64,000 nt of DNA from Buchnera aphidicola (Cinara pseudotaxifoliae) (GCF_900128595.1 NZ_LT635893.1:372001-436000), one strand, 5' to 3'. Shown: positions 52,847-62,138, numbered from the stretch's first letter. Numbers and translations: made by a program. The notes: generated from the sequence alone by a model not told the origin.

Positions 52847-52897
52847 AAATATGATGTATAAACCATTACATATTCTTTTTTTTTATTCAAATAATTC

Positions 52898-52926
52898 TTG
52901 CAAAAAAAAATAATGTTTTATATAAT
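52898..52926 (+). promoter_or_regulatory. Sigma70 promoter of tRNA-Gly
   Basis: TTGCAA (-35) and a perfect TATAAT (-10, 52921-52926) are 17 bases apart; start would be about ten bases before the tRNA. A second TATAAT at 52932-52937 lies too close to the mature 5' end to be the main -10. Confidence 0.55.
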
Positions 52927-52942
52927 TAAAATATAATACATT

Positions 52943-53015
52943 GCGGGAATAGCTCAGACGGTAGAGCACAACCTTGCCAAGGTTGGGGTCACGAGTTCAA
53001 ATCTCGTTTCCCGCT
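52943..53015 (+). tRNA. tRNA-Gly (anticodon GCC)
   Basis: GCGGGAATAGCTCAGACGGT, anticodon stem-loop ACCTTGCCAAGGT (GCC), T arm GAGTTCAAATCTC, acceptor 3' TTCCCGC with discriminator T as usual for Gly. CCA is not encoded. Confidence 0.96.
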
Positions 53016-53190
53016 TAAAAAATAAATAAAATATAAAATTTTCAAAAATTTTAAAAAACGTAAAAAATACATCATTTATTTATAAAATAAAACAAATTAC
53101 TTTTATATAAATAAATATTTAAAATAGCTAAAAAATCAAAATTTCTTCTAAAAATCACACATTTTCATTAAAATTAAAAATCCTTTAATT

Positions 53191-53400
53191 TTAAATTTCT
53201 GATAAATTAAAACGTTTCTGAAATCTTTGTATTCTACCTCTTGTATTCATGTTTCTTTGTTTTCCTGTATAAAAAGGATGACATTGTGAACACAAATCAA
53301 GTAACATATCTTTCTTTTTAGTAGAAAATACTGGAATGGTATAACCACACGAACAAATAGCAAAAATTTTTTTATATTCAGGATGAATATTTTTTTTCAT
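53191..53400 (-). CDS. rpmE: 50S ribosomal protein L31 (zinc type)
   Basis: A 69-residue L31 of the C+ type: the zinc cysteines lie in ICSCGY and DLCSQCHPFYTGKQR. It bridges the 50S central protuberance and the 30S head. The ATG at 53400 is eight bases after GGAG and aligns with E. coli MKKDIHP; an adjacent GTG upstream is in frame but unneeded. priA and other neighbours are absent. Divergent from hslV. Confidence 0.96.
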   Translation of the reverse strand: MKKNIHPEYKKIFAICSCGYTIPVFSTKKKDMLLDLCSQCHPFYTGKQRNMNTRGRIQRFQKRFNLSEI

Positions 53401-53636
53401 CACATATTCTCCAAAGAAAAATGTAGTATACTATCTAAAGATACATTTGATACATAAAAATATATTATATATAACATCAAAAATATTAAAAGTTAATTAT
53501 TCTAAATATTACATATATTATATGTAATATTTTTTAAAATCAATATTAATTGCATTAAATATTTATAAACTTCACAATAACAACATTATAAATACAAAAT
53601 ATATATAACTATATTTAATAAGAGATTATGTTATTT

Positions 53637-54167
53637 ATGACTACAATACTAAGTGTTCGTGTACATGGAAAAGTAGTAATTGGTGGTGACGGACAAGCTA
53701 CTTTTGGACATACTATCATGAAAAGTAATGTAAAAAAAGTTCGTTCGATTTACAAAGATCAAGTAATTGCAGGTTTTGCTGGAGGCACAGCAGATGCTTT
53801 TACATTATTCGAATTATTTGAAAAAAAATTAGAAAAATACCAAGGACAGCTACAAAGATCTGCTATAGAATTAGCTAAAGATTGGAGAACTGATAGATTA
53901 CTAAGAAAATTAGAAGCATTATTAGCTGTAGCTGATAAAAAAAATTCTCTTATCATTACCGGAACAGGAGACGTAATACAGCCAGAAAATGATGTCATGG
54001 CAATCGGTTCAGGTGGAGCATTTGCGCAAGCAGCTGCATATGCTTTAATTAAAAATACAAACTTAAGTGCATCTGTTATAGTAAAAAAAGCCTTAAAAAT
54101 TGCTGCAAATATTTGTATATATACTAATCAATCATTTACTATACACGAAATATCCTCAGAAATATAA
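53637..54167 (+). CDS. hslV: ATP-dependent protease subunit HslV
   Basis: A 176-residue proteasome-like peptidase forming two hexameric rings, E. coli length. With the start at 53637 the protein begins [11 protein letters not shown], so Met removal exposes the catalytic Thr; the ATG nine bases earlier would bury it. [28 protein letters not shown] and [13 protein letters not shown] follow. hslU begins 13 bases downstream, forming the HslVU protease operon. Confidence 0.97.
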   Translation: MTTILSVRVHGKVVIGGDGQATFGHTIMKSNVKKVRSIYKDQVIAGFAGGTADAFTLFELFEKKLEKYQGQLQRSAIELAKDWRTDRLLRKLEALLAVADKKNSLIITGTGDVIQPENDVMAIGSGGAFAQAAAYALIKNTNLSASVIVKKALKIAANICIYTNQSFTIHEISSEI

Positions 54168-54180
54168 TAAGGAAATATAC

Positions 54181-55518
54181 ATGTCAGCAATGACTCCTCG
54201 CGAAACTGTACGAGAATTAAATAAATATATAATTGGACAAGAGAACGCTAAGCGCGCTGTTGCTATTGCATTAAGGAATCGTTGGAGAAGAATGCAATTA
54301 AATTCAGAATTACGCCATGAAATAACACCAAAAAACATCCTAATGATCGGACCTACGGGAGTAGGTAAAACAGAAATTGCTCGCAGACTTGCAAAACTAG
54401 CTAATGCTCCTTTTATTAAAGTAGAAGCTACTAAATTTACTGAAGTCGGTTATGTGGGGAAAGAAGTAGATTCAATAATCCGAGATTTAACAGAATTAGC
54501 AATTAAAATGATTCGGACTCAAAATATAAAAAAAAACAAAAAAAACGCAAAAAAACGAGCCGAAGAAAAAATTTTAAAAATTTTAGTACCTATGCCGAAT
54601 AATAATAAATGGAACGATGAAAATTCCACAGAACAACCTAAAGATACAATTAAAGTATTTAAAAAAAAGTTACGTAAAGGAGAATTAGATAACAAAGAAA
54701 TAGAAATACAAGTCGCTTCTGTTCCCTTGGGAATAGAAATTATGTCTCCTCCAGGAATGGAAGAATTAACCAATCAACTACAATCCTTATTCCAAAACTT
54801 AAGCGGCAAGAAAAAAAATTTACGTAAACTTAAAATAAAAGATGCAATGAAATTAATTGTTGAAGAAGAAGCGGCTAAATTAATTAATTTAGAAGAATTA
54901 AAAGAACAAGCTATATATTCTGTAGAACAAAACAGTATTGTGTTTATTGATGAAATTGACAAAATCTGCAAACACCGCTCTTCTACATCTAATTCAGACG
55001 TATCAAGAGAAGGTGTTCAAAGAGACCTTTTGCCGTTAATTGAAGGATGTACTGTATCTACAAAACACGGCTTTGTAAAAACGGATCATATTCTTTTCAT
55101 AGCGTCTGGAGCTTTTCAAACATCCACTCCTTCTGATTTAATTCCAGAATTACAAGGTAGATTACCAATTCGTGTAGAACTAAATGCATTAACAATAGAT
55201 GATTTTGAAAGAATTCTAACTGAACCAAATGCATCTATTACTGCTCAATATATTGCTCTAATAAAAACTGAAGGAGTGGATATTGTTTTTACAAAACAAG
55301 GTATACGAAAAATTGCTGAAGCATCGTGGAAAATTAATGAATCAATGGAAAATATTGGAGCTCGTCGATTATACACCGTCTTAGAAAAATTAATAGAAGA
55401 CATTTCATTTCATTCTAACGAACAATTTGGAAAAAAAATTTATATTGATGAAAACTATGTTAGTCTACATTTAGATAAATTAATGGAAAATCAAGATTTA
55501 AGCAAATTTATTTTATAA
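54181..55518 (+). CDS. hslU: ATP-dependent protease ATPase subunit HslU
   Basis: A 445-residue AAA+ unfoldase that feeds HslV. Walker [14 protein letters not shown] (about residues 58-70), pore motif GYVGKEV, Walker [10 protein letters not shown], sensor region [14 protein letters not shown], arginine finger region GARRL, and the C-terminal LSKFIL that inserts into HslV are intact. Start at 54181 is supported by AAGGA seven bases upstream and by E. coli MSEMTPRE; the frame extends into hslV but that part is a shadow. Confidence 0.97.
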   Translation: MSAMTPRETVRELNKYIIGQENAKRAVAIALRNRWRRMQLNSELRHEITPKNILMIGPTGVGKTEIARRLAKLANAPFIKVEATKFTEVGYVGKEVDSIIRDLTELAIKMIRTQNIKKNKKNAKKRAEEKILKILVPMPNNNKWNDENSTEQPKDTIKVFKKKLRKGELDNKEIEIQVASVPLGIEIMSPPGMEELTNQLQSLFQNLSGKKKNLRKLKIKDAMKLIVEEEAAKLINLEELKEQAIYSVEQNSIVFIDEIDKICKHRSSTSNSDVSREGVQRDLLPLIEGCTVSTKHGFVKTDHILFIASGAFQTSTPSDLIPELQGRLPIRVELNALTIDDFERILTEPNASITAQYIALIKTEGVDIVFTKQGIRKIAEASWKINESMENIGARRLYTVLEKLIEDISFHSNEQFGKKIYIDENYVSLHLDKLMENQDLSKFIL

Positions 55519-55579
55519 AAATATTTTAAAAAAATATTATCAAAAATATTTATTAATAATTTTTTTATATTTCAAAAGA

Positions 55580-55611
55580 ATTGCCTATCTAAAATATTTA
55601 TGATAGGCAAT
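55580..55611. terminator. Bidirectional hairpin between hslU and zapB
   Basis: A perfect 10-bp inverted repeat (ATTGCCTATC and complement) around a 12-base AT loop, between two convergent genes. On the minus strand it is followed by TCTTTTG. It is the only GC-bearing hairpin in the 178-base gap. Confidence 0.65.
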
Positions 55612-55696
55612 CATAAAATATTACGTATAGTACGATGATACATTTTAATGTTATAAAAAAAAATACAATAATTAAATATATTGAATTAAATTACAG

Positions 55697-55939
55697 TTAA
55701 TCTAAATCATTTATTTTTTCTAAAAGAGATCTTAAGTTATTTTTCCATTTAATCCTTTCTTCTTGAATTAAAATAATTTTTTCTTCCATACGTTGTTTTA
55801 TAGAATAAAGATTTTTTAATTTTTCTTTTAAATGTTTATTTTTTAATTTTAAATTTTTAATTTCTGTTCGTAAAGATAAAATACAATCTACTGATTTCTG
55901 TACTTTTGTTTCTAAATTAGAGAATGTTTCTAAAACCAT
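55697..55939 (-). CDS. zapB: Cell division protein ZapB
   Basis: An 80-residue coiled-coil protein; E. coli ZapB has 81. The N-terminus MVLETFSNLETKVQKSVDCI matches MSLEVFEKLEAKVQQAID, and the rest is heptad-rich (Leu/Ile every three to four residues) to KWKNNLRSLLEKINDLD. It links the Z ring to the chromosome terminus through ZapA and MatP. The start at 55939 aligns with the family; a frame extension of seven residues was rejected. It lies near fpr and hslUV as in E. coli (yiiU). Confidence 0.9.
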   Translation of the reverse strand: MVLETFSNLETKVQKSVDCILSLRTEIKNLKLKNKHLKEKLKNLYSIKQRMEEKIILIQEERIKWKNNLRSLLEKINDLD

Positions 55940-56269
55940 GATGATACCATTTAAATACAAAATATTTATTAATTTTATAAAAAAATATACAGTATGTATT
56001 AATACAATAAAATTTATAAAATATAGATATATATTATAATATATATAATAATTTCAAAGAAAACAATTTTTAATATTTATATTTCAAAAAATATCATTAA
56101 TAATGATATACAAAATAATTATTTTATTTAATAAATTTTAATAATTATTCTATATAATTATTAAATTAAATTAATAATTATTATAAAAAATTTATAAAAT
56201 AAAATAGTTATTTTTCACTCCTAAAAACTTAATATAATATAATAAATTAATTATTATAAAAAATATATA
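55940..56269. other. Divergent intergenic region between zapB and fpr
   Basis: These 330 bases are nearly pure A+T with several overlapping ATATAT and TAATTATTA motifs. They must hold the promoters for zapB (-) and fpr (+). No hairpin with GC pairs, tRNA or open frame was found. glpF/glpK and other ancestral genes of this interval are gone. Confidence 0.5.
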
Positions 56270-57031
56270 ATGAAATATTCTAATATGAATAAATGGCTAA
56301 ACGTTAAAATTATAAAACTAAAAAAATGGAAAAACAACTTATTTTCACTTATTGTACGCGCTCCTATTAATTCGTTCAAAGCAGGACAATTTACAAAATT
56401 GTCATATATTAATACTAAAAAAAAAAGAATCCAGAGAGCGTATTCTTTTGTAAATCCACCTAATAATAAAAATTTAGAATTCTATATTTTATTAATTAAT
56501 CAAGGAAAGTTAACACCATATTTGTATGATATATATAATTATGAAATTTTCATAGCAAAAAACTCATTTGGTTTTTTTACTATGGAAGAATTACCTAAAA
56601 AAGAAAATATTTGGATGATAGCTACTGGAACAGCATTAGGTCCATATTGTTCAATATTACAACAGGATAATGTATTAAAAAAATTCAAAAAAATTATTTT
56701 AATATACGCTATAAAGTATAGTATAGATTTAAATTATCTTAATATACTTAATAAAATCCAAAAAAAATACAATAAAAAAATTGTTATACAAATAATACTA
56801 AGTCGAGAAAAAAATAAAAAATATCTATTTGGACATATACCTGATTTAATTTATTCAGGAAAATTAGAAAAGATTGTTCAAGAACCATTAAATAAAAAAA
56901 CATCTCACGTAATGTTATGTGGTAACCCAAACATGATAAAAGATACACAAAAAGTACTATTTTCTTTAAAAAAAATGAGAAAACACTTTCGAAGAAATCC
57001 AGGACATATTACAAGCGAGAACTATTGGTAA
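56270..57031 (+). CDS. fpr: Ferredoxin/flavodoxin-NADP+ reductase
   Basis: A 253-residue FAD enzyme passing electrons between NADPH and flavodoxin or ferredoxin. FAD-binding RAYSFVNPP, the GKLTPYL segment, NADP-binding ATGTALGPYCSIL, SHVMLCGNPNMIKDTQ and the C-terminal RRNPGHITSENYW match E. coli Fpr. Two in-frame ATGs, 56270 and 56285, both lack a ribosome-binding site; 56285 aligns better with E. coli MADWVTGKV. Likely supplies reducing power for Fe-S and radical SAM enzymes. Confidence 0.95.
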   Translation: MKYSNMNKWLNVKIIKLKKWKNNLFSLIVRAPINSFKAGQFTKLSYINTKKKRIQRAYSFVNPPNNKNLEFYILLINQGKLTPYLYDIYNYEIFIAKNSFGFFTMEELPKKENIWMIATGTALGPYCSILQQDNVLKKFKKIILIYAIKYSIDLNYLNILNKIQKKYNKKIVIQIILSREKNKKYLFGHIPDLIYSGKLEKIVQEPLNKKTSHVMLCGNPNMIKDTQKVLFSLKKMRKHFRRNPGHITSENYW

Positions 57032-57077
57032 AATGTGTTTTTTTATAATAAAAATATAAATAATAAAATTATTTTTC

Positions 57078-57111
57078 GGAATTGATTCCTGTTAAAATAG
57101 GAATCAATTCC
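57078..57111. terminator. Bidirectional hairpin between fpr and the orphan gene
   Basis: A perfect 13-bp inverted repeat, GGAATTGATTCCT with its complement, around an 8-base loop. It lies between two convergent genes. U tracts are weak on both sides (GAAAAATAATTTT on the minus strand), so efficiency is uncertain. Confidence 0.65.
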
Positions 57112-57171
57112 AAATACATGCAATAATATATACAATATTTTTAATTAATATTAACTAAAATATTTATATAA

Positions 57172-58071
57172 TTAACGCACAAAAAATGAATATCTTATTT
57201 CTGGATCAGAATTTTTACTAATAATCATAGCAGCACGAACACCATACTGATTAATTTCATCAATATTTTCTGAATAAGAAGATTGTAAATCTGCTGTTTT
57301 AGTAACTGCCACTTTATACGTATCAGGACCAATTTTATCAATTTCATACGCAAAACGTACATTATCAGATGCTCGATATTCAACTTCAGGATAACGAGAA
57401 ATCAAATTATTCCATGCAGCCTCTAATACTTCAGGATGTACATAAGTAGAAATTAATTGTTGTTCTTCATAATCTGTAACAGAAGTTTGAAATATATTCA
57501 TTATATCTGGAGCTTGATTAGAAGGAATTCTACTACCATTCAAGAAAACAGTTTTATCATGTATATTATCTAAAAATTTTTGCTCTAATCTACCAGTTTT
57601 AGTTAATTCTTTAAAAGATTGTTGTAATTTTTGTGAAAATAATTCAGTTTTAGCAGAAAAATTAACAGAATTCAATACATTCCAATTTATATCGGGATTA
57701 TTAAAAATTTCAGGAACGAAATCTTTAACACCATCATCTAAACGGTAATATTGTGGTGTATTATAAAAATTAGAGTCACTTATTGAATTATCAACATATT
57801 CTTCTTTAGATACAGCATTAGGACAATTAAAAATACTATTATCATATTCCATTGATGCATAATCAGAGTTTTCATCAGAAGATATAATATTTTCTTGATT
57901 ATACTGACTATTTGGAGAAATATGCGCTATATACTCTTGATTAGCGTTATTAATAATTGTAACATCAACATTTTTAAAATCTTGATTTTTTAACACACTG
58001 TTATTATTAACTTGTTTTATAAGTTCTAAATTAAGATTTATATTAGATCTTATTGAAGAAACTGATGACAT
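57172..58071 (-). CDS. Orphan acidic protein of unknown function, 299 residues
   Basis: I do not recognise this protein. The frame is uninterrupted for 299 codons and its composition differs from its neighbours: Lys is about 5 percent and acidic residues clearly outnumber Lys+Arg, in a genome where Lys dominates. Residues 1-105 are Asn/Ser/Asp-rich and look disordered. Residues 110-299 look folded (FVPEIFNNPDINWNVLNS, YVHPEVLEAAWNNLISRYP, RFAYEIDKIGPDTYKV, IRYSFFVR). No signal peptide, transmembrane segment or cofactor motif is visible. The gene lies between fpr and dapF, with a strong upstream promoter candidate and a long leader. GGATAG lies seven bases before the ATG. Confidence 0.88.
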   Translation of the reverse strand: MSSVSSIRSNINLNLELIKQVNNNSVLKNQDFKNVDVTIINNANQEYIAHISPNSQYNQENIISSDENSDYASMEYDNSIFNCPNAVSKEEYVDNSISDSNFYNTPQYYRLDDGVKDFVPEIFNNPDINWNVLNSVNFSAKTELFSQKLQQSFKELTKTGRLEQKFLDNIHDKTVFLNGSRIPSNQAPDIMNIFQTSVTDYEEQQLISTYVHPEVLEAAWNNLISRYPEVEYRASDNVRFAYEIDKIGPDTYKVAVTKTADLQSSYSENIDEINQYGVRAAMIISKNSDPEIRYSFFVR

Positions 58072-58502
58072 AGCATTTCTATCCTTTTATATTTATTAAA
58101 TATAACATATCAATAAAATTTAATTTATAAAAATGTTTTTTAAAAACCAAAAAATCACAAAAATAAAGTAAGATACATTAAATTCTTGTTATAAAAACAA
58201 TAATATAAAAAAATATATTTAAATATATGTTTAAAAAACATATAAAAATATTTGTATATATGTTTAATATTTTATAAAAAATACAATGTAAAATATTTAA
58301 TTATATATAAATTATACTTTATATATAAAAATCAATACAAATTTTTATATATAAAAATTTTTATATATAATCTTGTATTTCTTATATACTGCACAATACA
58401 ATAAAAGTCAAACAATAAATGCTTTTTACACAAAAAAATTTTTATCCTTTAAATTACATATAAAAATTTCATGCAAAGAATCAATCATAATGTTAAATTT
58501 AA
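58072..58502. other. Long AT-rich leader/intergenic region upstream of the orphan gene
   Basis: 431 bases with no gene, between dapF and the orphan (both minus strand). It contains a 16-bp tandem duplication (AATTTTTATATATAAA, at 58340-58355 and 58356-58371) and the promoter at 58383-58411. If that promoter drives the orphan gene, the 5' untranslated leader is about 300 bases. Confidence 0.6.
58383..58411 (-). promoter_or_regulatory. Candidate sigma70 promoter upstream of the orphan gene
   Basis: On the minus strand TTGACT (58406-58411) and TATATA (58383-58388) are 17 bases apart. This is one of the best promoter matches in the window, and the only downstream gene on that strand is the orphan at 58071. 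Confidence 0.5.
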
Positions 58503-59350
58503 TTAATGTGTAATTACACCATCATATACATGAACAGCTTCTCCTGACATATATAAAGAGCTTCCTGGTAAACCATTCCATGAAATTGTTAACTTACCAT
58601 GCAAGAGTACAACAGTAACATTGTTAGATAACATCTTGTTAAGTATACCAACAGAAACAGCAGCACACGCTCCACTACCACAAGCATATGTTTCGCCAAC
58701 ATGTCGCTCATACACTCGTAATAAAATTTTTTTTTTGGATAATATTTGCATAAAACCAACATTAACGCCTTCCGGAAAAGAACTATGTACAGATAAAGCT
58801 CTACCGATTTTTTCAACATTTATGCTTTTTATATCATCAACTTGAATGACGCAATGAGGATTACCGATAGTAACCACATAAATCAAATAATTTATTCCAT
58901 GAATCATTATAGTATAATTTAATTGTTCGGAAATACACAAAAATGGAATATTTTTTGGAGTAAAAACAGGTTCACCCATATCTATTTTAAAAATATTATC
59001 TCTTATATGTTCTAAAAATAAATATCTATTTTTTGTACGAACACAAATTTTTTTTTTACTGATTTTTTTCTTTAAAAACAAATAATATGCAACACATCTA
59101 GCTCCATTACCGCATTGTTCAACTTCTAAGCCATTCGAATTAAAAATTCTATAAAAAAAGCTCGCTTGTACACAATTGGAACGCTGTAAAACTAAAAATT
59201 GATCAAAACCAATACCTAAATACCTGTTAGACCATTTCTTTATTAATTGCGGTGAAAAAAAAAATCATGTTGTGTAGAATCAATTAAAACAAAATCATTT
59301 CCTAAACCATGCATTTTAGAAAAAAAAACAACATTTTTTTTTAAAAACAT
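58503..59350 (-). pseudogene. dapF: Diaminopimelate epimerase with a single frameshift in a homopolymer
   Basis: The enzyme makes meso-DAP for lysine and peptidoglycan. The ATG at 59350 (GAGGA nine bases upstream) opens a frame with KMHGLGNDFVLIDSTQHDFFF, then reaches a stop just after a run of ten T (plus-strand A run 59255-59264). Shifting one base restores SPQLIKKWSNRYLGIGFDQ, EQCGNGARC with the first catalytic Cys, GNPHCVIQVDD, ACGSGACAA with the second catalytic Cys, and AVHVYDGVITH. With one added T the product would be 282 residues (E. coli 274). Everything else is conserved, so it may be expressed through slippage, be a fresh pseudogene, or reflect a sequencing error. Confidence 0.88.
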
Positions 59351-59434
59351 GTTAAACATTCCTCATTCAAAAAATAAATGTTATAATTAAATTTTAAAAT
59401 TTATTCATTAAAAATAACTTATATTAGGTGTAAT

Positions 59435-59770
59435 ATGCATGATATTATGTTTCATAAAAAAATAAAAAAAACATTATCAACAATAGAAGAAGTATTGAAT
59501 AACAATAATAAAAACATAGATTTTGATTATTTGTTACTAGATAATATGTTAGAAATTACATTCTCTAATAATAAAAAAATAATTCTTACATCACAAATTT
59601 TTTTAAAACAATTATGGATTGCTACATCAAATCAAGGATATCATTTATTATATAAAAAAAGAACTTGGATATGTATTCGTTCAAAAAAAACAATAAAAAA
59701 AATATTAAAAAAAGAATTTTTTATACAAACTAATTATTTATTTAAATTGAACTTATTAAATAATATTTAA
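59435..59770 (+). CDS. cyaY: Frataxin-like iron-binding protein CyaY
   Basis: A 111-residue frataxin homologue that modulates iron use in Fe-S assembly. FHKKIKKTLSTIEEVL, EITFSNNKKIILTSQ, LKQLWIATSNQGYHL and RTWICIRS align with E. coli CyaY. The acidic helix-1 ridge that binds iron in E. coli (EERLDDWDGDSDID) is reduced to EEVLNNNNKNIDFD. It lies next to dapF, as in E. coli (cyaY-yifL-dapF), but divergently transcribed. Confidence 0.92.
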   Translation: MHDIMFHKKIKKTLSTIEEVLNNNNKNIDFDYLLLDNMLEITFSNNKKIILTSQIFLKQLWIATSNQGYHLLYKKRTWICIRSKKTIKKILKKEFFIQTNYLFKLNLLNNI

Positions 59771-59790
59771 AAAATTTTTCTAGTTAATTA

Positions 59791-59864
59791 TCGGCGAAAG
59801 AGGATTTGAACCTCTGACCCACTGGTCCCAAACCAGTTGCGCTACCAAACTGCGCTATTCGCCG
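59791..59864 (-). tRNA. tRNA-Pro (anticodon UGG)
   Basis: Minus strand: CGGCGAATAGCGCAGTTTGG, anticodon stem-loop ACTGGTTTGGGACCAGT (UGG), T arm AGGTTCAAATCCT, discriminator A. Third gene of the Arg-His-Pro cluster. Confidence 0.96.
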
Positions 59865-59949
59865 AATTTTTAAAAAAACAAACCACTAATACATCAAATA
59901 TTTATAAAATTAAAATTATATATAAAAAATAAACCATATATACACATGG

Positions 59950-60023
59950 GGTGGTCAATGGGATTTGAACCCATGACCGCTGGAATCACAATCCAGAGCT
60001 CTACCAACTAAGCTATGACCACC
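59950..60023 (-). tRNA. tRNA-His (anticodon GUG)
   Basis: Minus strand: GGTGGTCATAGCTTAG with the extra 5' G opposite discriminator C, anticodon stem-loop CTGGATTGTGATTCCAG (GUG). Bases 59947-59949 read CCA on the minus strand, so the 3' CCA appears to be encoded, unlike the other tRNAs here. Confidence 0.96.
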
Positions 60024-60059
60024 AAAAAAAATACGTATAAATATTTTATACACATAAAT

Positions 60060-60134
60060 TGCGTCCGACAGGATTTGAACCTGAGACCTTTACTTTCGGA
60101 AAGTAATGCTCTATCCAAATTGAGCTACGGACGC
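60060..60134 (-). tRNA. tRNA-Arg (anticodon CCG)
   Basis: Minus strand: GCGTCCGTAGCTCAATTTGG, anticodon stem-loop TTACTTTCCGAAAGTAA (CCG, reading CGG), T arm AGGTTCAAATCCT, discriminator A. First gene of a tRNA cluster equivalent to E. coli argX-hisR-leuT-proM with the Leu tRNA missing. Confidence 0.95.
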
Positions 60135-60342
60135 AAAAATTTTTATAAAAACACAATGTATATACATAATATGTATTATTAAAATAAATTTTTATTATCT
60201 AATAAATATTATATATACACTAAACAAAAAAATCTAGTACTTTGTGTCTATTTTTATAATAAAAACCATTAATTGCACAAATATAACAAGAATTGTTTTT
60301 TAAAATTATACAAAAAATTAAAAAAAATCATGATAAAGAATA

Positions 60343-61605
60343 TCATTTAGATCTTTTCATCATATCAAAGAATTCATTATTAGTTTTAGTCATAGACAAT
60401 TTATTAATTAAAAATTCCATAGCATCTATTTCACCCATAGGATGAATAATTTTCCGTAAAATCCACATTTTTTGTAGTTCTTCTGGAACAGTTAACAATT
60501 CTTCTCTTCGTGTTCCAGAACGATTATAATCAATTGCAGGAAATACTCTTTTTTCTGCTATTTTTCTAGATAAAGGTAATTCCATATTACCAGTACCTTT
60601 AAATTCTTCATAAATTACTTCATCCATTTTAGATCCAGTATCAACTAGAGCCGTAGCGATAATCGTTAAACTACCTCCTTCCTTTACATTCCGAGCTGCT
60701 CCAAAAAATCTTTTAGGTCTATGTAAAGCATTAGCGTCTACTCCTCCTGTTAATACTTTTCCAGAAGCTGGAACAACAGTATTATATGCCCTAGCTAATC
60801 GAGTAATTGAATCTAATAAGATTATAACATCTTTTTTATGTTCTACTAATCTTTTTGCTCGTTCAATTACCATTTCAGCTACTTGAACATGTCTAGATGA
60901 AGGTTCATCAAAAGTAGAGGCTACTACTTCTCCTTTGACTAGTCTTTGCATTTCAGTTACTTCTTCTGGTCTTTCATCTATCAAAAGAACCATTAACACA
61001 CAATCTGGATGATTATAAGCAATACTTTGAGCAATATTTTGCAATAATATAGTTTTTCCAGCTTTCGGAGGAGCTACAATTAAACCCCTTTGCCCACGAC
61101 CAATAGGAGACGATAAATCTAATACTCTGGCAGTTAAATCTTCTTTAGAACCATTACCTCGTTCCATTTTTAACCTAGAGTTAGCATGTAACGGAGTTAA
61201 GTTTTCAAATAAAATTTTACTACGTGCATTTTCCGGTTTATCATAATTTATCATATTAACTTTTAATAAAGCAAAATAACGTTCGCCTTCTTTAGGAGGT
61301 CTAATTTTACCAGAAATTGTATCTCCTGTTCTTAAATTAAAACGACGAATTTGACTAGGAGATACGTAAATATCGTCAGGTCCAGCTAAATAAGAACTAT
61401 CTGCAGATCTCAAAAAACCAAAACCATCCTGTAAAATTTCTAAAACACCATCTCCAAATATATCTTCTCCACTTTTTGAATGTTGTTTCAGTATAGAAAA
61501 AATTATATCTTGTTTACGTATACGTGCTAAATTTTCAAGACCTATCCTTTCACCTAAAATAATAAGTTTTGATACTGATGTATTTTTTAATTTGGTAAGA
61601 TTCAT
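60343..61605 (-). CDS. rho: Transcription termination factor Rho
   Basis: A 420-residue hexameric RNA translocase; E. coli has 419. The N-terminal RNA-binding domain has the RNP motif DGFGFLRS; Walker [16 protein letters not shown] (about residues 175-190), Walker [16 protein letters not shown] loop and R loop segments are all intact. The protein is almost unchanged from E. coli. Start at 61605 ([14 protein letters not shown]) matches the family; an upstream frame extension was rejected. trxA precedes it, as in E. coli (rhlB-trxA-rhoL-rho). Confidence 0.97.
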   Translation of the reverse strand: MNLTKLKNTSVSKLIILGERIGLENLARIRKQDIIFSILKQHSKSGEDIFGDGVLEILQDGFGFLRSADSSYLAGPDDIYVSPSQIRRFNLRTGDTISGKIRPPKEGERYFALLKVNMINYDKPENARSKILFENLTPLHANSRLKMERGNGSKEDLTARVLDLSSPIGRGQRGLIVAPPKAGKTILLQNIAQSIAYNHPDCVLMVLLIDERPEEVTEMQRLVKGEVVASTFDEPSSRHVQVAEMVIERAKRLVEHKKDVIILLDSITRLARAYNTVVPASGKVLTGGVDANALHRPKRFFGAARNVKEGGSLTIIATALVDTGSKMDEVIYEEFKGTGNMELPLSRKIAEKRVFPAIDYNRSGTRREELLTVPEELQKMWILRKIIHPMGEIDAMEFLINKLSMTKTNNEFFDMMKRSK

Positions 61606-61802
61606 AATAGGGAGTTTTTTAATCCATTTAAAAAAAAATATAAAATATTTAATGTACAATAATAAATTTATATAAATATATATACAGTAAAGTATGTGTA
61701 AATTTGGTGTTTTTAAAAAAAATAAATATATAGTTCATCACAAATAATTATATTATTTGTTTTGCTATACCGGATAATTGAAAACAAATAAAAAAAAAGA
61801 TT

Positions 61803-62138
61803 TTAATGTAACAATTTTTTATCTAAAAAATTTTTCAATTCCATTTTTGATACAACACCTATTTTAGTTCCTACAATTTGATTTTTATTAAATAATAATA
61901 AAGTCGGAATACCTTTAATAGAATATTTTATTGGTATTTTTTTATTCATATCAATGTTAATTTTTCCTACAATCATTCGTTCAAAATATTCATTAGCAAT
62001 ATCTTCTAATATAGGTGATAAGATTTTACATGGTCCGCACCAATCTGCCCAAAAATCTACTAAAACATATTTCTTTGAAGAAAATACTTCTTTTTTAAAA
62101 TTTTTATCCGTTAATTCAATAATTTTAGTTATTTTCAT
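61803..62138 (-). CDS. trxA: Thioredoxin 1
   Basis: A 111-residue thioredoxin reducing disulfides, for example of ribonucleotide reductase. Active site WADWCGPCK (about residues 29-37) and the cis-proline GIPTLLLF are intact. Start at 62138 has AGGAT four bases upstream and gives E. coli-like length (109). Located between rho and rep, the ancestral order with rhlB and gppA removed. Confidence 0.96.
   Translation of the reverse strand: MKITKIIELTDKNFKKEVFSSKKYVLVDFWADWCGPCKILSPILEDIANEYFERMIVGKINIDMNKKIPIKYSIKGIPTLLLFNKNQIVGTKIGVVSKMELKNFLDKKLLH

Noticed and set aside
53168..53194. An 11-bp perfect inverted repeat at the end of rpmE as a terminator
   Set aside because: The stem is entirely A-U and overlaps the stop codon of rpmE; such palindromes are frequent by chance at this base composition.
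56040..56200. AT-rich palindromic clusters between zapB and fpr as a possible replication origin
   Set aside because: No DnaA boxes (TTATCCACA-like) were seen and the flanking genes are not those usually found at the Buchnera origin.
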